Positions 1 through 9,846 of a DNA stretch of 64,000 nt are shown one piece after another (the first letter of the stretch is position 1; each line of letters starts with the position of its first letter). The translations under genes and the position numbers were made by a program. The notes beneath the pieces are model-generated. The model saw only the letters and a program-made list of their open reading frames with translations, ran no database searches and was not told where the DNA came from. This stretch comes from Aureobasidium sp. EXF-3400 (Eukaryota; Ascomycota; Dothideomycetes; Dothideales; Saccotheciaceae): positions 1 through 64,000 of the forward strand of contig SWBL01000078.1 of assembly GCA_024195585.1 (NCBI GenBank), written 5' to 3'.

Positions 1-97
1 TTTGAAGTTTCCCCACAGATCCTAGCCAATCACGTACTAGAGCGAAGAAAGTAAGAAAAGCCGACGAGCCCTCATCTCCTTTTGTTCTGCTGTTAAG

Positions 98-1481
98 ATG
101 CAGACGGCAAGCGCATGCCTCCAAACAACTGGTGCCATATTCTGGACACTACCAAATCAGCTTGGCAGTGGGACGAAAAGACTCAAGAGTACTATCTGTC
201 CCTGTTCTCCCCAGAGCAGCCAGACCTCAACTGGGATAACTCGGACGTCAGAGCCGCCGTGCATGACATCCTTCGTTTCTGGCTCGATCGTGGGGTCAGT
301 GGCTTTCGAATGGATGTCATTGATCACATCAGTAAAGTTCAGGACTTGCCAGATGCGGAGAAGACGATTCCTGGTCAGTACTACCAGCCTGGTAATGCGT
401 TCTACGCCAACGGACCACGCCTTCACGAGTATCTGCAGGACATGAGAAAGATACTTGATGACTATGACACAATCACCGTCGGTGAGATGCCCTTCATCAA
501 CGACGCCGATGAGATCATTCGTACTGTTGGTATGCAGGGGTCTCTGAACATGGTTTTTCTTTTCAAGATCTTGAATATGGACAACGAGCCTGGTCAATCT
601 AAGTGGTCTTATCATGAATGGGACGCGACTGATATGAAGCGTATCCATGATCAGACACAGCGCTTGATGATTGACCGAGGCGGCTGGAACGCAATTTTCA
701 CGGAGAACCACGATGGTCCGAGATCCATATCGCGGTTTGCGGATGATAGCGACCAGTGGCGGGAGTATGCAGCCAAGATGCTTTGTACCAAGTCCATCAC
801 ACTCGGAGGGACTGAGTACATCTATCAAGGCCAGGAGCTTGGCATGCGGAATATTCCTGCTGACTGGTCCATTGATGAGTACAAAGACGTAGAGTCACAG
901 AGCTATTGGAGAGCGTGAGTTTTGATGTACCCTGGTCAATTCGATGATATACTAACAAGTCTGGCAGTGCTCAGGCGCAGTATGCCAACAATCATCGGAA
1001 GCTGGACTATGCACGCAAGTTGCTCCAGCTCAAGGCTCGCGACCATACCAGAACGCCAATGCAATGGAACTCGACACCCAATGCTGGTTTCTGCAAGTCG
1101 CATGTCAGACCCTGGATGCGAGTCAATGATGATTATCCCAACATCAATGCTACAAGACAGGTCCCGGACAGTGAATCTGTTCTCTCGTACTGGAAGCGTT
1201 GTCTGAAGTTCCGGAGAGAACACAAAGATGTCTTCATTTATGGCGACTTCAAGATTCTGGACCCGGAAGACAAGGATATCGTAGCTTTTCGCCGTTGCTC
1301 AGAGCACGAAAGGTATGTGACTGTCACAAACTTCACTGGCAAGCATAGGGAGTGGTCCGGACTTGGCGACACAGACGTCAAAGAGTGGGTCATTGGCAAT
1401 TACGAACTTGACACGCATAACGAGAGCTTGAGTAAGACCGTATTATTGAGACCATGGGAAGGTATTATTGGAAGATGCTGA
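98..1481 (+). CDS. GH13 alpha-glucosidase (oligo-1,6-glucosidase/isomaltase type), 5' end missing
   Basis: Hydrolyses terminal alpha-glucosidic bonds of maltose- or isomaltose-like sugars, probably in the cytosol. Exons 98-914 and 968-1481, with the intron at 915-967 (GTGAGT donor, ACTAAC branch, GCAG acceptor). The first 97 bases do not encode the expected upstream residues and end in AAG just before an in-frame exon, so the window seems to begin inside an intron. The 443 residues seen carry GH13 region II (GFRMDVID, Asp nucleophile), region III (VGEMP, Glu acid/base) and region IV (ENHDGPR, transition-state Asp). The family is usually about 580-600 residues, so about 150 N-terminal residues lie off the window. 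The Val after the nucleophile is the residue associated with alpha-1,6 specificity in yeast isomaltase, where maltases carry Thr. Region IV has Gly where Gln is common. The family is certain; the linkage preference is inferred. Confidence 0.9.
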
Positions 1482-1580
1482 GAATGGTCCCGTACTGAGA
1501 AGCTTAAGTGCAAGGGTCTCCCGAGGAAGCCAGCTACCCGTCTCATATAGGTCAATACAAGGAGTAATAACTGTGCATCA

Positions 1581-1960
1581 TCACAATGCTCTTTCACGTT
1601 TCTGCCATCGTGCCATGTCTCTATACCTTTCTGCATCATGCGTATGTAGTGACACTCCAAAGGAGATGGTTGGTATGGTAAGGCCTGCGAAGAAGAATGC
1701 AAAGAACCCAATACAGACAGAGATCATACATCCCTAGCTCATTGATCCAGGGTGTAGCAGCGAGAACAATGGCATTTGCGCACATATTGCGAGTATACGC
1801 AACGCCAACAAGAGCATCACTAGCGACTTGCTGGTGGGACAACCCTGTTCCATGCTCTGCTGGCACTCTGATAGACAACTCTCGGATGGAGGCAAGGACA
1901 GGCGAGCGAAGATAGGAAGAGCAACCCCACATGCATCTACTGCAGTTTGGAGAGTCTTTC
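1581..1960 (-). pseudogene. MFS transporter relic (last transmembrane helices only)
   Basis: The minus strand reads as the tail of a fungal drug-type major facilitator. A stretch with ASDALVGVAYTRN and ATPWINELGMY matches the usual last pair of helices (V-x-F/Y-x-RN and TPWI-x-GLG). It is followed, after a frame change near 1728, by a hydrophobic helix, a basic H-x-AERYRDMARW tail and a TGA at 1581-1583. No open frame joins the parts, and the reading stops resembling a transporter beyond about 1960, where an unrelated relic on the other strand begins. I recognised it from recalled family patterns, not an alignment. Confidence 0.55.
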
Positions 1961-1996
1961 AAAAAGGCCGACTAGAGACATCGCAAGACTCTTCAC

Positions 1997-2282
1997 GACA
2001 CTACGGCCGTCACTCCAGATCCATACGAAGCAACAAGACAACCTGCTAATGGTCCGGCTTTGGAAGGGAAGACAAATGAACACTTTGAGGTCGATCTCTT
2101 CAGCGCCATGACTACCGTCGCAAGGGGTGCCGCTCACTCCATATGGACCGAGCATAGGGTGGGCACGATCCAAGTCGGTAAGCAAGCTGACTTATGTTGA
2201 TCGGAATGACGTGGATAATCTACTTCAGGCCAAAACTCGTGCTTCTTGGTTCAATGGAAGATGTGTATTTGCTGTGAACTAA
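1997..2282 (+). pseudogene. Amidohydrolase (YtcJ-like) C-terminal relic with frameshift
   Basis: The plus strand encodes a typical amidohydrolase C-terminus in two frames. Bases 1997-2194 give a helix-rich segment ending in GTIQVGKQAD, the standard G-x-I-x-x-GK-x-AD turn before the final strands. A one-base shift near 2195 then leads to VDRND and a W-F-N-G-R-C-V-F tail with a stop at 2280-2282. The metal-binding N-terminal two thirds are absent. It abuts the MFS relic, so two truncated genes lie tail to tail with nothing intact between them. Confidence 0.55.
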
Positions 2283-2421
2283 CTGAAAAGATACCACAAA
2301 TCATGCAAACATTAATCGTCGTCCATGGAACACTCCCTCTGCTATATCTCCCAATGACCATAACCATAGAATACTGTTGATCGTGTCTTCCAGCTGATGG
2401 AAAAGAATGGCAAGTCTGTAA

Positions 2422-3435
2422 TCAGCGTGTAGGGGTGGGACAAGCACCCAAGCGAGAAAGAATACCGCCAACAACGCTGCCGACCTCACCGACAGCACCA
2501 TTGACGCCTCCGAGAACATTGCCCACTCCTACGACAACTCCGTTGCCAAGGTTCAACAGGGCGCCATCAGCACCTTGGCTGATGCCCGAGACAGCAGCAG
2601 CGGCCCCAGAGCCCACGTTTGAGACGGCAGCTGCAACGCCTCCAGTGAGATCGCCAATAGCACCGGCCACACCCTCGCCGACGTTTCCGACAGTGCCAGC
2701 AACACCCGTGACGACGGCACCAGCAACGCTGGTCGCGGTGGCCTCGACACCACTGACAATAGAACTCACGTCCGAGGCAACGACACTGACGTCGGATGTA
2801 GCGGTTGCAACGACTCCAGAAACAACAGATCCAGCATCGCCGATGAGGAGGGTGGCAATAGATCCGGCGTCGGAGACAATGATTCCAACATCGCTCACAA
2901 CGGCACCACCGACCGCGGTAGCCGTAGCGACAACAACAGAAACAACGGAGACGCCATCAGCAACAATTGAGGAGGCAAGCCCCTCGACGCCCGTGACGAC
3001 AGCGCCGATGTCGGATGTAGCAGTTGCAAAGACTTCAGAAACAACCGATCCGATATCACTGACGATGACGGAGCCGAGAGAGACGACGGGTGAGGCAACC
3101 TGACTGACAGCTGTACCAACGACACCCCCAACCTCGGAGACGCCAGAAACAGCTGCACCGGCGCCCTGAGAGACTCCAGAAACTACGGGAACAATGACGC
3201 CGGTAGCAATGATGGGAACCTCGGATTCGAGAGCACTGACAGCGGTGCCCACAGCACCGCCAACACCACTGAGAACACTACCGACAGGAGTGACGATGGG
3301 AAGCAAACCAGAGATCAGAGGGCTAGCATTGATGCCAGCTCCGACTCCAATAGTGGCACCCAAGCCCACGCCCAAAGGGACCGCGGCAACAAGGGCGGGG
3401 GCACAGAGACCAAGAATGGCAGCTTGACGGGACAT
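2422..3435 (-). CDS. Low-complexity Val/Ser/Gly/Ala-rich secreted protein
   Basis: A single-exon gene of 337 residues. I start it at 3435 rather than at the upstream ATG at 3549 because the protein then begins with a clean signal peptide (MSRQAAILGL, then CAPALVAAVP). The rest is almost only V, S, G, A, T, I and D, arranged as imperfect repeats of roughly 20-40 residues with recurring VATATSD, VVSDVG and SIVSGVE cores. It ends in a single Cys followed by PTPTR. There is no GPI tail, catalytic motif or Cys framework. A likely role is a structural or surface protein of the cell wall or hyphal sheath, but this is inferred from composition alone. The antisense strand is also open over 222 codons because of the repeats. 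I do not recognise the family. Confidence 0.6.
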   Translation of the reverse strand: MSRQAAILGLCAPALVAAVPLGVGLGATIGVGAGINASPLISGLLPIVTPVGSVLSGVGGAVGTAVSALESEVPIIATGVIVPVVSGVSQGAGAAVSGVSEVGGVVGTAVSQVASPVVSLGSVIVSDIGSVVSEVFATATSDIGAVVTGVEGLASSIVADGVSVVSVVVATATAVGGAVVSDVGIIVSDAGSIATLLIGDAGSVVSGVVATATSDVSVVASDVSSIVSGVEATATSVAGAVVTGVAGTVGNVGEGVAGAIGDLTGGVAAAVSNVGSGAAAAVSGISQGADGALLNLGNGVVVGVGNVLGGVNGAVGEVGSVVGGILSRLGACPTPTR

Positions 3436-3573
3436 GGTGATAAGTCTGCTGGAGGGAGAATTGATGAAGTCAAAAAGAGAAGGGGAACCGGAGCGAGTGC
3501 AAGCTTGATGAGAGAAGTTGAGCAATTGTTGTCGAGGATGAACCAACAAAAATCATGAGAACCAGGCCTCTTC

Positions 3574-3579
3574 TTATAG
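3574..3579 (-). promoter_or_regulatory. TATA-like element of the low-complexity secreted-protein gene
   Basis: On the minus strand the sequence reads ACTATAAGAAG, about 140 bases upstream of the chosen ATG at 3435. Its position supports that start over the ATG at 3549, which would lie only about 25 bases from the element. Confidence 0.4.
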
Positions 3580-3649
3580 TCGACCAGCAAGTGCGTTATG
3601 CCTTCTCTCTGCTCTGCAATGATGCAATCTTCTGGCATTTCCTGCCCTT

Positions 3650-5079
3650 TCGCAGAGTCTGAGACTTTGCAACCATGTCTCGGCCATGCGACAATGTCGT
3701 TCCCCGGTTTTACGTCCGTATGATCCAGAGCAGCCAGTCATCAAGCTCTACTCATAACACGCAGTGCAAGCGTTTGAGCACGACTTGTACCAATTCGCTC
3801 AGGATGGACCTAAGCTGCTAGAACCTGCCCAGTCACGGGTCGGCATACATGACTAGACAGCTGCCGAAGGTCATGCATGCAACGACTCGCGTGCAGTCCC
3901 TGTAGGTCTCAGGTCCTGTTGACACACCGGTGAAAGCGACGATCTCATACGTCAATCTTCTCAGCAGGGTACCTGCAAAGCGGACGGCAAAAGGCTTCCA
4001 GGAATTGTTGATGGACGTTCAGCTGAGGCAATATTTCCAACCATATGTCGATCTTGCAGCGCGGCAACTTGTGCTTCAAGTGAAGAACAAGCAATGATAT
4101 CTGCAGGAACAACAGACAGACGTCAAAACAAGAATGACATACGGGCTCAGCCGCTGCCGCTCCTGCCGCCAACGCCTTTGCCAATGGGAGAGGATTCAGA
4201 AGTGGTTAATATTGTGATGGTGACAGAAGGCAACCGAAGTAGTTATACATGCGGTGTCGCTGATCACTTCTTCCACCAGTACTTAACCATGTGTCTTCGT
4301 ATTCGTATGCTGTAAGCCTGGGGTGTTGGGGAGGTGTGGAGTACTCAGCTCAAACCGTTGTGGTCTGTTAGCGCAAGGTCGATCGTTCCTACTACAAGCT
4401 AGAAGAGCTGTCAATCCCCACACGCTCAAGACATGGCGCAAGGATTATCAGGCGTTTCTGGAACCTCGCTTCTTCCTTTTTGGCTTCATTTCCGGAATAG
4501 TCAGGAATAGGTTCGAATGCGGCATGGATGGGTGGAAGGTGTTTCGTCATGTTCCTGCCCAGCACTCCGCATCCAAAAGATCCACTTCCTGTCGCACTTG
4601 CAGGCAATGCGCCAGTACCATTCGCAGATCTCGGAAGTGTCCTTCAGCTTGCTTCTGGAATTACAATGTTTTATGCACAGGAACGGTGAGACTGTTTTGT
4701 GCGATGACTTGAAAGTTCCATCACGTCTCGCTCATTCTGCACTCCGCAATCGCGAATGCAATCATTCATGATAGAGGCTGTTGCCAAGCCCTTTGCTCGA
4801 GTCTGCGACCAGTTGCTCAGACGATTCTATGACATGTCATTGACCCTTAACAGAATTGAGGAAAAGATCGGCGCAGGCAAGCGTGCGGATAGCTTGCAAA
4901 GTAGGTAACAGTTGGATCGTTGGACACTAGCACGAGCAATAATCCATTTGTTTAGGGTCCGTGATGCTCTTGCTTGTATGGTCTTACCATGACTTGTGAA
5001 TCGGGTCTCTCTGTAGCTCCAGCAGTCATGTCGCCACACAATCGCGTTTATCGTCTTATGATAACAGCACCTATAATCT
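3650..5079. other. Gene-poor stretch, possibly holding N-terminal debris of the P450 relic
   Basis: No frame here is convincing. A plus-strand segment at about 4780-4890 (PFARVCDQLLRRFYDMSL, then a basic stretch) could be a helix from the P450 relic that follows. The minus-strand frame at 4392-4607 is 71 codons with no recognisable motif. Confidence 0.4.
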
Positions 5080-5763
5080 TGACCGGGCCAGTCCAAGTCG
5101 ATTACAGAAGGCGAGATCTGCCGTCGCCTGAACGAGTCCTCAACAACGTTCTGGCCATGATTACTGCTGGTCACGAAGAGATTGAACCGCGCTGACCTGG
5201 ATCATCGTTCTTCTAATTTCCCATCCCGGAGTCCAGACTTGACTGCGCCACGACATCACACCCGCCCTAGCTGATCAAACCGACTGAAAGGACCAGGCTA
5301 TCATTGAAGACGAATTCAGCAAGCACCTCTACTTACGCACCGTCATCAACGACAGTCAGCGTCTTGGGTTGAACGTCCCCGTCATCTGGCAGGAGTCCAC
5401 GACTCCACCCGACCTACTGCATACCGCTTTTACCTACGGCGGCACCGTCATCACAGCTCCAGCCTGGGGTGAACAGGATTGTCGATGAATGGACACAAGA
5501 TGCGACCGACTTCGATTCCGACCGGCAGGTGGACGATGCTATTAGAGGCGCAAAATCGGCCTTTTCGTTCATGACTTCCAGTCAAGGTCCTCGCAAGAGT
5601 ATCGGCGAGCTCTACATTAGAAACGAACCAGATGGAATTTGTTCTCGCCGCTTTGTTTGGCAATCTTGTCTTTTCCAGTGCCCGAGAAGCCCGAGAACGT
5701 CAACTTTAGTCAAGAGGTGGTTACAATCAAGGTCTGGCGAGGTTTGAGAATAGTCATCCAGCC
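5080..5763 (+). pseudogene. Cytochrome P450 relic (I-helix to C-terminus)
   Basis: Scattered frames follow the order of P450 landmarks. NVLAMITAGHEE at about 5141-5184 resembles the I-helix AGHETT motif. YLRTVINDSQRL at about 5330-5365 resembles the K-helix E-x-x-R region. FMTSSQGPRKSIGE at about 5570-5610 resembles the heme loop F-x-x-G-x-R-x-C-I-G. An NLVFS segment follows, and then, in another frame, the C-terminal TIKVWRGLRIVIQPVE with a TGA at 5761-5763. The heme-ligating Cys is Ser, and at least three frame changes separate the pieces, so it cannot encode an enzyme. Base composition is normal, so this looks like ordinary decay rather than AT-driven mutation. Confidence 0.7.
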
Positions 5764-6735
5764 CGTCGAGTGAGAAGCCTGAGATTGTCATAAAAATCCT
5801 AGCCGAGGAATTCTAACTAGACGATTGTTGGATGCGACCACACCTGCGATTTAAGGCGGTCATCGTGATTATCAGAGTGTCTAACGGCGCCGAGGAGATA
5901 CAAATACACAAATACTTTTGAGGAGATAATATGAATAATCTCTGGGAATAACTCACTGGACATGGCAGCCGAGATAAGCTGACGCAATCAAGCATTCGTC
6001 AGAGATAAGGCAAAAGCTTCGCGAGGCTTGAAATGTGGGATCCAACGGCCACGACAGCGATCTCCGGGGGATCCTTTCACTGAACTCTAGCTAATCCCCT
6101 GTTCGAGGCGTCCAGAATCTTGACTAGCGTCAATTTCAGTACATCGAGTCACGCTCATGATTGTTCTCCATCGCCGTGCTCCACTACTCCAACCTCCGCA
6201 GATCAAGACTGCCAACCTGGATATACAAGACATTCATGAAAATGTCGACTAATGGTTGTCTGTCACACAGAGCATTTGCCGGCCTGCCAGTACTCATATT
6301 CGACATCTTCAGCGACGATGTATTCCTTGCGTGGTCACAGCATCCACCCTTGTGCTGAGAACTTGGCGATAAGACTCCTCTCCATGATTCGCTGCCACAT
6401 TTTTGCTCAACGTTGTTATCTTTCCTATCACTATTGGCTCGGAACCCAGTATTTCTACATTCGACCCGGTCGCTTCCTCTCTTCTTCAGAGTATGAACCA
6501 ATGTACGCGTGGCAATAGCATTTGTGTACAATATTCTGTTCGGATCCAGAACTTTGGGCAGAGTGACAGCCTCCTACGTGCTGAGGCTCTTGTGAGTGAT
6601 CCTGGTAGGCTTTGTCTTATATATTGTTGCGTTTCCCTGCAGATCTCCTTTTGGCATCCTTCGTGAGCAAACTCTCAGGTCAGATACCTTTGCTTCTTCC
6701 ATATTACAAAGCGTCTCTACTGGCTCATTTGCAAT
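5764..6735. other. Intergenic region upstream of the ammonium transporter
   Basis: No gene is recognisable in this 970-base stretch. Short frames on both strands around 6161-6666 lack motifs or codon bias. The part next to 6736 presumably holds the transporter promoter and leader. I see no clear TATA element or GATA-factor cluster that I would defend. Confidence 0.5.
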
Positions 6736-8300
6736 ATGTCGGATCTAGGGAATCCGACCCCAGCTTGGCTGAACACTGGTGACAATGCATGGCAGCTCAC
6801 TGCTGCTTCTCTTGTCGCCCTGCAGAGTATACCTGGTCTCTGTGTTCTCTATGCTGGACTGGTGCACAGGAGATGGGTCGTCAACAGCATGATGATGGTA
6901 CCTTTGTTTCTCGCACAACAAAACCCAAAGCACCACTAATTGAATGGCTAGGTCTTCTACGCCTTTGCGATGACACTCATTATCTGGGTTCTTGTGGGCT
7001 ATAAAGTCGCATTCGGTGAATACATGCTTCCCTTCGCGGGTATACCAAATACCGTCGTCCGCATGAGCGACGAGCTGATCCAGTCGACGCTTCCTTCCGC
7101 CAACGTGAGTCAGAACTTTCCACAATCAACGATGGTCTACTTCCAATTCGTCTTTGCAGCGATCACCCTCGCCCTGATCGCCGGTGCCTATCTCGCGCGC
7201 ATGAATTTCACGGCCTGGATGATATTCGTGCCACTCTGGTTGATCTTTGCCTACTGCCCCGGCGCCTACAGCATCTGGGGCGGTGGCTGGGCCACAAAAC
7301 TGGGTGTTCTCGACTATTCCGGTGGTTATGTTATCCACTTGTCCTCCGGCACGGCCGCCTTTGTTGGCGCCTACTGGATCGGGCCTCGCCTCAAGAAAGA
7401 CAGAGAGAATTTCACCCCCAACAATATCCCGCTCATGATGGTTGGAGCTGGCATCCTCTGGGTCGGCTGGAACGGCTTCAATGGCGGCGATCCGTACTCT
7501 GCTTCCCCTGATGCCGGCGCCGCTGTCCTCAACACTAACATCTGCACTGCCATGTCCTTGCTCACGTGGACATGCATGGACATCATCTTCTTCAAGAAGC
7601 CCTCCATTATCGGCTCCGTGAACGGCATGATCACCGGTCTGGTCGGCATCACACCCGCCGCCGGGTTTGTCGCCGGCTGGGGCGCCATTATCATCGGCGT
7701 TTGTACCGGCATCATTCCCTGGATCAGCATGAATATCGTCGCTACGCGCTCCTTCATCTTCAAGCGCCACGTCGATGACACCCTGGGTACGTATCTCTTG
7801 TCCTCGCAGCCATATTAGTACAACAAGCTAACAACCACCCAGGAATTACACACACGCACTTCGTCGCGGGCATTCTGGGCGGCTTCCTGACAGGACTCTT
7901 TGCGACCGTCCCCGGCGTTGCCGCCTTCGGCGACACGAACCCTGGTGGCGCTATTGACGGCAATGGCAGGCAAGTGTGGGTGCAGATAGTCGGCGCTCTC
8001 TTCATCATCGGCTGGGACGCCGTCTGGACCTCACTCATCATGCTTTTCATCAAGTACGTGTTACGCGTGCCGCTGCGTATGAGCGAGGAGGATATGCTGC
8101 TGGGAGACGACGCCGTCCACGGCGAGGGTGCGTACTGTTTCTTTGACGACATGTCGGGCCCTACGCCCGAGAACCACACCGCTGTACTTGAGGGATTACA
8201 GGTCCACAATGATCTGGAGATTGGTGTTGGTGGCTCTTCGAGCCTTGGAGGGAGCCAGAACAAGAGCGAAGATTATGAGAAGGGGTCTAAGCAGATGTAG
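6736..8300 (+). CDS. Ammonium transporter, AMT2/prokaryote-like clade
   Basis: A plasma-membrane channel of the Amt/Mep/Rh family that moves ammonium or ammonia. Exons 6736-6897, 6952-7786 and 7843-8300 give 484 residues with about 11 hydrophobic helices. Both pore histidines are present, in [15 protein letters not shown] (Amt signature DF-x-G-G-x-V-V-H) and in the ITHTHFVAG segment at the exon 2/3 junction. The start at 6736 gives the usual GDNAWQL N-terminus. The GDNAW start, the [11 protein letters not shown] motif and the RRWVVNS loop look more like plant AMT2 and bacterial transporters than yeast Mep proteins. The tail of about 70 residues is acidic, Gly/Ser-rich and probably cytosolic. 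Function is inferred from the family. Confidence 0.9.
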
Positions 8301-8596
8301 AAGGACTAGATAGAGGATACCTCGGCAGTATGGTCATCTGGTCGGGGCTGTATAACACAGATGCAGAGTTTGCAAAATGGAGTGTGCATTACAACGTTAA
8401 GCATGACCTCAAGTTTCCAAGATACGACTCTTTGACTGCCCAGATAGCATTCTAGGCCAAAGAAACAACAACGAAACTTATGAATAACACATCCGTAGAT
8501 GAAAGGCTCAGGCAATCGAGAAACGATGGATCTGACCGAGTGCCATGTGGATCTCACATGCCGCCCGGTGTGGATTCAACTCTGGACACCCGGAGC

Positions 8597-9381
8597 CTAA
8601 GCTTTACGAGCCAGAGCGATGCAGCTAAAACGAAGTTCTTCTTCACCTCCATGCGCATTGAGCGCGATAATTTTCTTGATGCCCATCTCGAGTGCTCGCG
8701 GGCTAAGAACATCCTCATCATCACCAAGACTGCCTCTATCCAGTGGCCCTTTCCTATCGCCCTCAAGCTCCCAAAGCTTTCCATCACACTTGACGAAGCT
8801 CACAAAATGTCCTCCATTACGCTCGAGACTTGGGTCGACATGACTGTCTCCGGCCTCCTCGACTGACTTGTGCGCGATCTCGAAAGCCTCGTTGTTGTAC
8901 AGCATTTCAGCGCGTTGGCTCATTTTCAAGGGAATTGCTTGGGTGCGGATGCTTGCGAGATCAGAGTCTTGTGTGATGAAGTCGACAGCAGGACCATTGA
9001 TCAAGCTGTGCAGTAAGCCAATAGAGCCGCAGGCGTGACCGATAGTCTGCTTGAACCAGATAACGGGTTCTTCAGGGCCACAACCAGCATAGACTTCTTT
9101 GTGTTCGTCTTCAGCTTTGCGATTGTGATCCCAGGCAGCTGTGAGTGGGATGATGACAAGCAGAGCCAAAGCAGGACGTGGAATGTGCGCCAACAACTCC
9201 GTATCGTCCAGAGAGTAAACGTCGTAAAATTGGAGTGAGGGTGAGAGACCGAGTTTCGCTGCCAGTCGATCCATCACATCCGGGTTGTTTTCTGACGATC
9301 TGTGATGAGTCGTTTATCGAGACCAAATGTGGCATGGGATGGAATTTTCTTACCTAGCATTTTCCATGTCTTCTTCTCCAT
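8597..9381 (-). CDS. yuh1: Ubiquitin carboxyl-terminal hydrolase, UCH (C12) family
   Basis: A cytosolic deubiquitinase that removes small adducts from the ubiquitin C-terminus. Exon 1 is 9381-9354 (28 bases) and exon 2 is 9291-8597, with a 62-base intron. The join restores the family N-terminus M-E-K-K-T-W-K-M-L-E-NNPDVM, which a start inside exon 2 would lose. The 240 residues match the usual length of about 230-250. The triad and oxyanion residues are visible: Gln about 91 and Cys about 97 in QTIGHACGSIG, His about 171 in NGGHFVSF, Asp about 188 in ELEGDRKGP. It is divergent from the archaemetzincin gene. The gene symbol follows the yeast orthologue name. Confidence 0.93.
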
Positions 9382-9846
9382 CTTGTAGCGCTGTTCAGCT
9401 CAATGTGTGGGCTGACTCGATTTAGCTCCTGAATAGGATCTGGAAGATGGTTTACGAGAAGATGCACATGTGGTGAGCTGTGTGTATCATGATGAAAGTG
9501 AAAGATCATGCTGCTGTTTGTCAGCGCGGGGTAGCGGGGAAGAGGCCGACTTGAGTCATGCCACTCGGTCGGGATCCAGCCAGCACATCTTCTTGACGGG
9601 GCTGCGATCGTTCGTCGGGTTATCCTCGCTGTTGTCCGCTAGCACCTCGACGTCCGGCTTCTCTACTCGTGGTTTCTCACTAACAAGCGCCTACTAGAGC
9701 CGAACCGGTGAGTCGCGTGTATCAAGGGTACAATCAACAGCAGAGTCGGCGTATATCCTGCTTTGTCGACCAGCTTCTTCCTTCGCACATCAGATAATCG
9801 CAGCTCTGCCCTAAACTTGTTTCATGTGAACTGACCGTCTATCACA
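9382..9846. promoter_or_regulatory. Divergent intergenic region, UCH and archaemetzincin
   Basis: These 465 bases separate two genes transcribed outward and should hold both promoters. I see no TATA element near either start. A short plus-strand frame at 9470-9697 has no recognisable motif. Confidence 0.4.

Noticed and set aside
2435..3103. 222-codon Thr/Pro-rich plus-strand frame
   Set aside because: It mirrors the repeat codons of the minus-strand secreted protein; no signal peptide and no start context. A real antisense product cannot be fully excluded.
4392..4607. 71-codon minus-strand frame containing MTKHLPPIHAAF
   Set aside because: Short, isolated and without a family match; it could be relic exon debris but I cannot support it.
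7126..7770. 214-codon frame antisense to the ammonium transporter
   Set aside because: Asp/Gly/Ala-rich translation without motif, inside a transporter exon with clear membrane helices.
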